64,000 bases of DNA from an uncultured Porphyromonadaceae bacterium (GTDB lineage Bacteria; Bacteroidota; Bacteroidia; Bacteroidales; Muribaculaceae), in NCBI GenBank assembly GCA_900544305.1, contig UQUV01000004.1, forward strand, positions 58,159-122,158, in the 5' to 3' direction. The notes beneath the pieces are model-generated. The model saw only the letters and a program-made list of their open reading frames with translations. It searched no databases and had not been told where the DNA came from. This document shows, piece by piece, positions 17,227 to 24,476 of this stretch; position 1 is the stretch's first letter, and each line of letters begins with the position of its first letter. Position numbers and translations under genes: made by a program.

Positions 17227-18408
17227 TTAGTTTTTCTTCTCATTTCCGCCCGGACGTTTCGGCATGAACGGACTTTCTTCACCTCCGCTTGGCATTGGAA
17301 GCGGCATGGCGTTCGTATAGTCGATGGCAACGGTGTCGCCCATGTTCAGACCGGACTTGATTTCCACATTCACACCATTGCTGGCACCCGTTTCTACTGC
17401 TACCGGGTAGAGTCGGTTGTTGCGCACTACCCAAACCACATGCTTGGCGTTTTTCGGAGCTTCGCCGGCAGGCTGGGGCAGTGGGGAGTTTTCGAATGAT
17501 TTGGGTGAGAATTTCAGTGCCCCTGCCGGTACGGCGAGAATATCGTCGGCTTCGGCCGTGTAGATGGTGAGGTTGGCAGTCAGTCCCGGAATGAGCTTGT
17601 GGTCGGCATTGCTTGTCGAAACCACTACTTCATACGTGACGACGTTCGACTCCGTTGTCGGGTTCAGGCGCACTTGTGTCACCTTGCCTGAGAAAAGGTC
17701 CTCCGGATAGGCGTCGACGGTGAAAGTCACGTTCTGTCCCACTTTTACCTGACCGATGTCGGCTTCATCCACATCGCCGATTACCTGCATGTTGTCGAGG
17801 TCGGCTATCGTGAAGATGTTGGCCACTTCCATGTTGGCAACGACTGTCTGTCCGATTTCCACTTCCCGCGAGATGATGATGCCGTCAATCGGTGCGTAGA
17901 TTTCCGCATAGCCCAGATTTTCGGTTGCCTTCACGCGGTCGGCCTTGCTCTTTTCGTAATTAAGTTTGGCCACTGTATATTCGTTTTCCGACGTTTCAAA
18001 CTCGTAGTCGCTGATGAGTTTTTTGTCGTGCAGTTCCTTGTCGCGCAGATAATTGGTTTTCTTGTATTCAAAAGTGGCGCGTGCGCTTTCCATATTGGCG
18101 TTGGCGGCATCGACTTCGCTTTCAAGGAGTGTCTTGTCAATTTCGGCAATCAGGTCGCCTTTCTTGACGATGGAGTTGTAGTCGGCATAGAGTTTTGCCA
18201 CCTCGCCGGTTACTTGCGTACCCACATCCACTTGTGTGACGCTTTCCAATGTACCCGTGGCAGTCACGGTTTCCTTGATGCTGCCCGAGAAGACGGCGGC
18301 TGTTTCCAGTGCTATTTGCTGTTTGTTGGAGCAGGATGTCACGGCAGTAGCCGTCAGCACTGCTGCTATGATGCTTGTTTTGGCTGTAAGTTTCATATTT
18401 CGTTTCAT
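17227..18408 (-). CDS. MacA-like periplasmic adaptor (membrane fusion protein)
   Basis: 393 residues. N-terminal signal with a possible lipobox (TATAVTSCS). Biotinyl-lipoyl-like hairpin domain (GTLESVTQVDVGTQVTGEVAKLYADYNSIVKKGDLIAEID), a coiled-coil hairpin (about 90-165), then beta-barrel and membrane-proximal domains with AEIYAPIDGIIISREVEIGQTV and AVPAGALKFSP. It links the MacB-like permease to the TolC-like channel. Tail is Pro/Gly/Lys-rich. Lies between the outer-membrane channel gene (5 bp) and the ATPase gene. Confidence 0.94.
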   Translation of the reverse strand: MKRNMKLTAKTSIIAAVLTATAVTSCSNKQQIALETAAVFSGSIKETVTATGTLESVTQVDVGTQVTGEVAKLYADYNSIVKKGDLIAEIDKTLLESEVDAANANMESARATFEYKKTNYLRDKELHDKKLISDYEFETSENEYTVAKLNYEKSKADRVKATENLGYAEIYAPIDGIIISREVEIGQTVVANMEVANIFTIADLDNMQVIGDVDEADIGQVKVGQNVTFTVDAYPEDLFSGKVTQVRLNPTTESNVVTYEVVVSTSNADHKLIPGLTANLTIYTAEADDILAVPAGALKFSPKSFENSPLPQPAGEAPKNAKHVVWVVRNNRLYPVAVETGASNGVNVEIKSGLNMGDTVAIDYTNAMPLPMPSGGEESPFMPKRPGGNEKKN

Positions 18409-18413
18409 TTTGT

Positions 18414-19748
18414 TTACAAAGTGATTTGACTCGTTTGATAGAATTCCAGCAGGCGGATGTTGAGAATGGCCATGTATTTGGCCTGAAGCTGTTCTTGCAG
18501 AGCGTTCAGCAGCGTGTTGTGTGACGATATGAGGTCAAGCGTGTTGATGAGTCCCAGGCGGAACTGCTCGTTGACGAGTTCGTCGGTCAGTCGGGCGCTT
18601 TTCACCTGCTGGCTACAGCTTTCAAACTGTGCCTGTGCGTTGGTGGCGTCGATGTAGATACTTTCAATGGTTTGCGAAAGCGTGTTGGTGGCACTTTCTA
18701 TTTCCAGTTCGGCGTTCAGCTTTTCTATTTTTGCCTGCGTCACCGCCGTCTTGTTCTTGCGGTTGTCGAGCAGAGGGATGCTGAGTGTCAGGGATACCTG
18801 TTCGTTGAAATTGTTGCGGAACTGTGTTCCGAAGTTGCCGTATCCCGCCGAAGAGTTGGCTGAACCTACACTTGCATTCAGCGACACTTGCGGGTAGTAG
18901 CCGCCTTTGGCTATCTTTTCGCTGTAGTCGCTGGCTTGCGACGAGAGTCGGTATTGCTTGAGTGCCGGAACCCATGAGCAGGCCGTGTGGAACACTTCCA
19001 CCTTTTCCGGCAGCGGAGCGAGCACTTCCTCATCTTTGAAATCAGGATAAACGATGTCGAAATCCGTTGTTATGTCAAGTTCCAACAGCTTTTTCAATTC
19101 CATTTTAGCTGTGGCGAACGACGATTCCGCCGAAGTCAGACTGTAGCGGTCCGTGTGATACTGCGACTCGATTTGCGAGTAGTCGACGCGCGACATCTTG
19201 CCCGAATTCATCAGAGCTTCGGCACGTTCTTTCTGATACTCGCTTACCGCCAAATTCTGCTTGGCAATTTCAATCGATTCTTTGGCATAGAGGATATTCA
19301 GATATTTGGCGAGAATTTCCGTCTGAAGCGTGTAGCGGTAATCGTCGATTCCCAATTCGGCAATTTGCTGTTGCAGTTCATCCTGTTTTATCTGGTTGCG
19401 GCGGATATTGCCGTTGAACACAATCCACGATGCGTTCAGCCCATAGGTACCGGCATAAAGGTTGTGGTCGGAATTGTCGGCAGGGCTCGGATAGTTGGTC
19501 AGACCTTGTGTGGTGGAAAAGTCGAGTGTCGGTTGCCACATGGCTTTGGAGGCCAGCAGGGTGGCGTCGCTCGAGGCTTTGTCAAGCTGTTTCTGTTGCA
19601 GGCTGATATTGTTTTCGTAGGCATATTCCAGGCAGCGGTCGAAATCCCACGGTTGGCCTATGCTGTCGGGGACAGCTCCAAACATGGAAGCAGCCCCCGC
19701 ATAGACTGTCAAACCCAAACATATCAAATCTTTGTTTACCTTATTCAT
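18414..19748 (-). CDS. TolC-family outer-membrane efflux protein
   Basis: 444 residues. Two OEP repeats rich in coiled-coil heptads (about 30-230 and 250-440), starting WDFDRCLEYAYENNISLQQKQL and including LDSSHNTLL-type second-repeat helices (LDLISSHNTLLNALQEQLQAKYMAILN). First gene of the six-gene efflux operon; a matching promoter precedes it. Confidence 0.94.
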   Translation of the reverse strand: MNKVNKDLICLGLTVYAGAASMFGAVPDSIGQPWDFDRCLEYAYENNISLQQKQLDKASSDATLLASKAMWQPTLDFSTTQGLTNYPSPADNSDHNLYAGTYGLNASWIVFNGNIRRNQIKQDELQQQIAELGIDDYRYTLQTEILAKYLNILYAKESIEIAKQNLAVSEYQKERAEALMNSGKMSRVDYSQIESQYHTDRYSLTSAESSFATAKMELKKLLELDITTDFDIVYPDFKDEEVLAPLPEKVEVFHTACSWVPALKQYRLSSQASDYSEKIAKGGYYPQVSLNASVGSANSSAGYGNFGTQFRNNFNEQVSLTLSIPLLDNRKNKTAVTQAKIEKLNAELEIESATNTLSQTIESIYIDATNAQAQFESCSQQVKSARLTDELVNEQFRLGLINTLDLISSHNTLLNALQEQLQAKYMAILNIRLLEFYQTSQITL

Positions 19749-19772
19749 ATTCTGTTCATTTTAAATTTTGTA

Positions 19773-19804
19773 CAAAATTATTTTGCTGAAAAAGCATCTG
19801 CAAA
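19773..19804 (-). promoter_or_regulatory. Promoter of the efflux/two-component operon
   Basis: On the minus strand a -33 TTTG (19804-19801) is followed after exactly 20 bp by a -7 TAATTTTG (19780-19773), 25 bp before the TolC-like start. Both boxes match the Bacteroidetes consensus. Confidence 0.8.
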
Positions 19805-20122
19805 CGAAATAGATTAACCGCTTTCTTGTGGGTTGATTTATTGTTAAAATGGCGATAATGTGGGCTTTATTGAGGGGCTCGGTTAATCGGTGTTAACCTC
19901 TACGTGGTTAAAAAACGATTCGTCGGACATTTTGGCCGTTTTGTCGAAATGATTGTTGGGATAAGTTTGGTGTTTACGGTTTACGGTTTACAGTTTACAG
20001 TTTACTGTTTACGGAATTCTTCAAGCAACTAACGGATTTTATTTTTTCCGACAGAAGAACAAAAAGACAAAATTTAGAGGACTCGCAAACGTGTTCTTCT
20101 GTAAACTATAAGCATTAAATAA
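19805..20122. other. Intergenic region with heptamer array and a 10-bp dyad
   Basis: No gene seen between the efflux promoter and the ettA terminator. It contains the heptamer array at 19972-20013 and a perfect 10-bp inverted repeat ACAGAAGAAC (20051-20060) / GTTCTTCTGT (20093-20102) whose right end runs into one further GTAAAC unit. Confidence 0.6.
19972..20013. repeat. Heptamer array GTTTACN, 6 units
   Basis: Six contiguous 7-bp units GTTTACN (last base G, G, A, A, T, G), i.e. the NGTAAAC unit read on the other strand. Third array of this type in the window; intergenic like the others. Confidence 0.9.
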
Positions 20123-20166
20123 AAAACGCTCCCCGACAATCCTGTGCGGATATCGGAGAGCGTTTT
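20123..20166 (-). terminator. Terminator of ettA
   Basis: 14-bp stem with one mismatch (20123-20136 with 20153-20166) followed on the minus strand by a run of T. It lies 20 bp after the ettA stop codon. Confidence 0.85.
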
Positions 20167-20185
20167 ATTGTTATGTGCGGCTCGC

Positions 20186-21871
20186 TTATTCCATCAGCTT
20201 GCGATAGCGGATGCGATGCGGTTGCACATCGCCCATGCGCGCCTTCTTGTTTTCTTCGTATTCGGTATAAGTTCCTTCGAAATAGAACACCTGGCTGTCG
20301 CCCTCAAATGCGAGGATGTGCGTACAGATGCGGTCGAGGAACCAGCGGTCGTGGGAAACGACAACGGCACAGCCGGCAAAGTTTTCCAAACCTTCCTCCA
20401 AAGCACGGAGCGTATTAACGTCGATGTCGTTGGTCGGTTCGTCGAGAAGCAGCACGTTGCCTTCTTCCTTCAGGGCCATAGCCAGATGCAGGCGGTTGCG
20501 TTCACCGCCGGAGAGCACACCCAGTTTCTTTTCCTGGTCGGCACCCGCGAAATTGAACTTCGACAGGTAGGCACGGGCATTCACGTCGCGACCACCCATA
20601 CGGAAGAGGTCATTTCCGCCGGAAATAATCTGATATACAGTCTTTTCCGGGTCCATGTCCTTGTGAGTCTGGTCGACATAGGCAATCTTCACAGTTTCGC
20701 CTACTTCAAACGTACCCTTGTCCGCCTTTTCCAAGCCCATAATCAGCTTGAACAAAGTGGTCTTACCGGCACCGTTCGGACCGATAACGCCCACAATACC
20801 GTTCGGCGGAAGCATGAAGTTAAGGTCGTCGAACAGCACTTTTTCGCCATAAGCCTTTGCCACATGCTGTGCTTCGATAACCTTGTTGCCCAGACGCGGA
20901 CCGTTCGGAATAAAGATTTCGAGTTTTTCTTCACGTTCTTTCTGGTCTTCGTTAAGCAGTCGGTCGTAGCTTGACAGACGGGCCTTTCCTTTAGCCTGAC
21001 GGGCTTTCGGAGCCATGCGAATCCATTCCAACTCGCGTTCCAAAGTCTTGCGGCGTTTGCTTGCCTGCTTTTCTTCCTGCGCCATGCGTTTGGTCTTCTG
21101 GTCGAGCCATGAACTGTAGTTGCCCTTCCATGGAATACCTTCGCCGCGGTCAAGTTCAAGAATCCAGCCAGCCACGTGGTCGAGGAAGTAGCGGTCGTGG
21201 GTGATGGCAATTACCGTACCCTTATATTGTTGCAGGTGCTGTTCCAACCAGTCGATAGACTCTGCGTCCAAGTGGTTGGTCGGCTCGTCGAGCAACAGCA
21301 CATCGGGATTCTGAAGCAACAGGCGGCAGAGAGCCACACGGCGGCGTTCACCTCCGGAAAGCGTTGCCACGTTCTGGTCTTCCGGCGGACAGCGGAGCGC
21401 GTCCATCGCACGTTCGAGCTTGTTGTCGAGGTTCCAGGCGTCGGCAGCATCCAGCTTGTCCTGAAGTTCAGCCTGACGGTTGATGAGTTTTTCCATCTTG
21501 TCAGGGTCTTCCAATACGTCAGGGTCGGCAAAACTTTCGTTCACCTTGTCGAATTCCGCCAAAAGGTCGAGCACCGGCTGCACGCCTTCCTGTACGATTT
21601 CCTTTACCGTCTTGCTCGGGTCGAGTTTCGGCTCCTGTTCCAGATAGCCTACCGAGTATCCCGGCGAGAACACGACTTCGCCCTGAAACTGCTTGTCGAG
21701 TCCGGCAATGATTTTCAACAATGTAGACTTACCCGAACCGTTCAAACCGATGATACCGATTTTGGCACCATAGAAGAACGACAGGTAGATGTCCTTCAAA
21801 ACTTGTTTCTGCGGCGGGTAGATTTTGCTCACGCCCACCATCGAGAATATAACTTTCTTGTCGTCAGCCAT
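20186..21871 (-). CDS. ettA: Energy-dependent translational throttle protein EttA (ABC-F)
   Basis: 561 residues, usual EttA length. Two ABC-F nucleotide-binding domains with Walker A GLNGSGKSTLLK and GPNGAGKTTLFK, and signatures LSGGERRRVALCRLL and LSGGERNRLHLAMAL, joined by the P-site-tRNA-interaction linker (about 245-320, rich in Arg/Lys: KRMAQEEKQASKRRKTLERE). It gates entry into elongation by ribosomal E-site binding in response to energy state. Lies 34 bp downstream of def, so transcribed with ruvX and def. Confidence 0.95.
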   Translation of the reverse strand: MADDKKVIFSMVGVSKIYPPQKQVLKDIYLSFFYGAKIGIIGLNGSGKSTLLKIIAGLDKQFQGEVVFSPGYSVGYLEQEPKLDPSKTVKEIVQEGVQPVLDLLAEFDKVNESFADPDVLEDPDKMEKLINRQAELQDKLDAADAWNLDNKLERAMDALRCPPEDQNVATLSGGERRRVALCRLLLQNPDVLLLDEPTNHLDAESIDWLEQHLQQYKGTVIAITHDRYFLDHVAGWILELDRGEGIPWKGNYSSWLDQKTKRMAQEEKQASKRRKTLERELEWIRMAPKARQAKGKARLSSYDRLLNEDQKEREEKLEIFIPNGPRLGNKVIEAQHVAKAYGEKVLFDDLNFMLPPNGIVGVIGPNGAGKTTLFKLIMGLEKADKGTFEVGETVKIAYVDQTHKDMDPEKTVYQIISGGNDLFRMGGRDVNARAYLSKFNFAGADQEKKLGVLSGGERNRLHLAMALKEEGNVLLLDEPTNDIDVNTLRALEEGLENFAGCAVVVSHDRWFLDRICTHILAFEGDSQVFYFEGTYTEYEENKKARMGDVQPHRIRYRKLME

Positions 21872-21905
21872 AATTTTCAGTTGTGGTTGATGTTATATGT
21901 TTTTC

Positions 21906-22475
21906 TTATCGTTTGCCGGGTTTCTGTTGCTTCACCTTATAGTCGCAGCGCACCTTTCCTTCGGCAATGTTGTGCAGTTTGCCGCGGATTAGCTGCTTGC
22001 GGATGGGTGAAATGCGGTCCACATAGAGTGTACCGTCCAGATGGTCGTATTCATGTTGGATAATGCGTGCAAGGAAACCTTCGAACACCTGTTCGTGTTC
22101 CTCAAAGTTTTCGTCCAGCCAGTTGAGGCGCACTTTTTCGTAGCGCGTTACAGGTTCATGCAGACCCGGCACACTCAGGCAGCCCTCTTCGCGGGTTACT
22201 TTTTCGCCGTCTTCAAGAATGTCGAGTTCCGGATTTACAAGTGTCAGTTTTACGCCTTCCAGTTCAGAGAAAGAATCCTTGAGCACGTCGGCATCTATCA
22301 CAATCAGACGGATAGGCAGTCCCACCTGCGGTGCAGCAAGTCCAACGCCGTCCGATTCATACATCGTTTCATACATGTCGGCCACCAGTTCCTTCAGTTT
22401 CGGATAGTCGGGGGTCAACTCTTCTGCCTCCTTGCGGAGTACAGGTTGTCCGTATAGATAAATCGGTAATATCAT
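21906..22475 (-). CDS. def: Peptide deformylase
   Basis: 189 residues. Removes the formyl group from nascent N-terminal methionine. All three metal/catalytic motifs are visible: GVGLAAPQVG (about 42-51), EEGCLSVPG (Cys ligand) and QHEYDHLDG (HExxH). Start overlaps the ruvX stop by 4 bp (ATGA), indicating translational coupling. Confidence 0.97.
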   Translation of the reverse strand: MILPIYLYGQPVLRKEAEELTPDYPKLKELVADMYETMYESDGVGLAAPQVGLPIRLIVIDADVLKDSFSELEGVKLTLVNPELDILEDGEKVTREEGCLSVPGLHEPVTRYEKVRLNWLDENFEEHEQVFEGFLARIIQHEYDHLDGTLYVDRISPIRKQLIRGKLHNIAEGKVRCDYKVKQQKPGKR

Positions 22476-22894
22476 AATTTGCTTTGTATGCTTTGTAAAT
22501 AATCGTTCAAAATAATTGTTGCCGAGATTTCATCGACAATCGCCTTGTCGCGGCGTGCCATTTTCTTCATACCGCCGTCGAGCATTGCCTTGTGTGCGAG
22601 CACCGACGTAAAACGTTCGTCGTACATTTCTACGGGAACATCCGGAAGATCCTTCTTTAGTTTGTTGACAAACGGCACTATGTAGCGCATGTTTTCCGAC
22701 GGCTGGTTGTTCATCTGTTTCGGAAGTCCGACGATGATTCTCTCCACCGGTTCTTTTGCCATATAATTCTTCAAAAAGTCGATTAATGTGTGTGAAGCGA
22801 CTGTTGTCAGCCCGTTTGCCACAATTTTCAAAGTATCGGTTACAGCTATACCGCTGCGTTTCCGACCGTAATCGATTGCCAATATTCGTCCCAT
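22472..22894 (-). CDS. ruvX: Putative pre-16S rRNA nuclease / Holliday junction resolvase YqgF
   Basis: 140 residues from ATG 22894 (MGRILAIDYGRKRSGIAVTD). RNase H-like fold with the acidic DYG motif, a central PVERIIVGLPKQMN and the C-terminal DEISATIILNDYL. A longer frame extends to 22948 but that would run through the -7 box at 22899-22906, so the shorter start is preferred. The -7 box ends only 4 nt before this ATG, so transcripts from that promoter would be almost leaderless. Coupled to def. Confidence 0.92.
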   Translation of the reverse strand: MGRILAIDYGRKRSGIAVTDTLKIVANGLTTVASHTLIDFLKNYMAKEPVERIIVGLPKQMNNQPSENMRYIVPFVNKLKKDLPDVPVEMYDERFTSVLAHKAMLDGGMKKMARRDKAIVDEISATIILNDYLQSIQSKL

Positions 22895-22898
22895 GTTG

Positions 22899-23014
22899 CA
22901 AAGATAGCAAAAGGTGAGCGGAGAATAAAATAATGAAGCTTGTTTCAATTATTTTTTATCCCGAACCGCCGCCTATCTTATCCAAAGATAGCAAAAGGTG
23001 AGCGCAGAGGCAAA
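22899..23014 (-). promoter_or_regulatory. Tandem promoters of ruvX-def-ettA
   Basis: Two copies of one element on the minus strand, 84 bp apart. Distal: TTTG (23014-23011), 20-bp spacer, TATCTTTG (22990-22983). Proximal: -7 TATCTTTG (22906-22899) with the same spacer text GCTCACCTTTTGC but a weaker -33. The distal copy overlaps an inverted repeat CTATCTT...AAGATAG. The pair resembles that at 24280-24384. Confidence 0.7.
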
Positions 23015-23025
23015 CGAAAACGCAA

Positions 23026-23478
23026 TCAATTGGATTTTGACTTCTCTGTGAATCGGATAATCAACTGTTGCTGTTTGGGACTGATGAAGGGAGAATCGGT
23101 AAATTCTCCGGCGTAAGTGTAGCTTTTCCCGTTCAGTTCTGTTTCTCCTTCAAAAGTCCGGTAGTCGCTCATGGTGGCAGTCAGCACCGTTGTCTGTCCT
23201 TTTCCCGGAAAGTCGTACATGGTGGCCGTGATATTGTAGACGGCATTGACGATTATCGACGTTCCGTCGTTGTCATTTGTCGTTTTTTCTTCATCCTCTT
23301 TGGCGGTGAAGACTACAGCGGTAATGTCGGTCTGCTTATCGTTGACGAATACGGCCAGATTATTGTCGGAATATTCTCCGTCGCGAAGACTGAAATTCTC
23401 GAATGACGGCATTTCCTCCGTATTACACGAAAGAAGTCCGAACAACAGGCATATTGTAAAGAAAATTTTTGTTTTCAT
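23026..23478 (-). CDS. Lipoprotein of unknown function
   Basis: 150 residues with a lipobox (FGLLSCNTEE). The rest looks like a beta-rich exported domain (AVFVNDKQTDITAVVFTAK, YNITATMYDFPGKGQTTVLTATMSDYRTFEGETELNGKSYTYAGEF). I do not recognise the family. Lies 21 bp after another lipoprotein of similar design, with which it is likely co-transcribed; both share phrasing such as TTVITA/TTVLTA before Tyr- and Pro-Gly-containing strands, hinting at related domains. Confidence 0.65.
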   Translation of the reverse strand: MKTKIFFTICLLFGLLSCNTEEMPSFENFSLRDGEYSDNNLAVFVNDKQTDITAVVFTAKEDEEKTTNDNDGTSIIVNAVYNITATMYDFPGKGQTTVLTATMSDYRTFEGETELNGKSYTYAGEFTDSPFISPKQQQLIIRFTEKSKSN

Positions 23479-23499
23479 TGTTGTGGCATTTGGATGGGT

Positions 23500-24258
23500 T
23501 TAACGGATATGGTCTTGTCCTCTTTGGGCTATGAACAGCTTGAATGAACTGAGCTGTTTGTCGAACCCGGGAAGACTGTATGTTCTGTTGACGACACCGG
23601 CATTTGCCGTGATGACCGTTGTTCGGCCTGAAAACTCCTTATCCTCGTAGCCTACGAAAACTACGCTAATGTCGATACAGGGGAGGGAATATCCATTAAG
23701 CACAATGAAGTGGTCTTTGGAATAGGGTAGGTTGTTTGTCAGTATCAGTGACGAACATTTGTCATTGAAATGATAAGGGTCGTCTTCGAAATCGCGTACG
23801 GCTGGCATTTGGTGAGGTTTGTTTAAGTAAAACATAATATGATCGCCCGCGCAGTCGCGTTTGTCAAAAATGTCGACACTTCCTATTGGAATTTCGGCAC
23901 GTGTTTGGGGCAGGTTGGACGGAACACTGCTGACAAACTTCAGATTTTTCGTTTCGAATGTTTCCTCCAGACTGCTGTAGAATTCAATGTCGTGTTCGTC
24001 GGCAACGAAAATGGACAAGTTCGGAAGTTGGGATATCTCGGCATTGTAGACTGCCGAAAATTCCTTGTCCAGAAATACGAACTGTCCGTCTTTGCCGTAT
24101 GTTGTCGGAACGGATTTGTAGCGCTTGTCTTTATAAGTAATGTTGAGAAATTCAACGTTTCCGTTGGTTGGTTCCGGTTCTTCAACGTTGCAGGACGGAA
24201 CGGCCAAAGTCATTGCGAACAGGGCCAATGCGGAAAAAAGTTTTTTCATTCGTGTCAT
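23500..24258 (-). CDS. Lipoprotein of unknown function
   Basis: About 252 residues starting at ATG 24258 or 24249 (MKKLFSALALFAMTLAVPSC lipobox). The mature part is beta-rich with no motif I recognise: GNVEFLNITYKDKRYKSVPTTY, then FVADEHDIEFYSSLEE. Downstream neighbour is a shorter lipoprotein 21 bp away. Preceded by two tandem promoters, the nearer with its -7 box about 22 bp before the start. Confidence 0.65.
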   Translation of the reverse strand: MTRMKKLFSALALFAMTLAVPSCNVEEPEPTNGNVEFLNITYKDKRYKSVPTTYGKDGQFVFLDKEFSAVYNAEISQLPNLSIFVADEHDIEFYSSLEETFETKNLKFVSSVPSNLPQTRAEIPIGSVDIFDKRDCAGDHIMFYLNKPHQMPAVRDFEDDPYHFNDKCSSLILTNNLPYSKDHFIVLNGYSLPCIDISVVFVGYEDKEFSGRTTVITANAGVVNRTYSLPGFDKQLSSFKLFIAQRGQDHIR

Positions 24259-24279
24259 TTGATGTTGTGTAATGTTTTG

Positions 24280-24384
24280 CAAAGATAGTGAAAGTCGAAG
24301 GCAGAAAACCAAACTTGTTTGAGTTTTATGCTAAGACGCATCCTATCTTCTACAAAGATAGCGAAAGGTGAGCTCGGAGACAAA
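24280..24384 (-). promoter_or_regulatory. Tandem promoters of the lipoprotein pair
   Basis: Same element as at 22899-23014. Distal: TTTG (24384-24381), 20 bp, TATCTTTG (24360-24353), with the spacer text GAGCTCACCTTTCGC. Proximal: -7 TATCTTTG (24287-24280). An inverted repeat CTATCTT...AAGATAG again overlaps the distal -7 box. Confidence 0.7.
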
Positions 24385-24414
24385 CGAAAACTTGTTTTCA
24401 TTGATAAAAACGAC

Positions 24415-24451
24415 AGCCCCTTCCTGCTGTTTGTTTTGTCAGGAAGGGGCT
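24415..24451 (-). terminator. Terminator of the M6 protease gene
   Basis: Perfect 12-bp stem (24415-24426 with 24440-24451, core CCCCTTCC/GGAAGGGG), 13-nt loop, followed on the minus strand by TTTTTATC. 25 bp after the stop codon. Confidence 0.88.
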
Positions 24452-24476
24452 GAAGTAAAGCGGAACGTTGATTGTT

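Noticed and set aside
22895..22948. Longer N-terminus of ruvX
   Set aside because: It would cross the -7 box and adds residues not found in the compact YqgF family.
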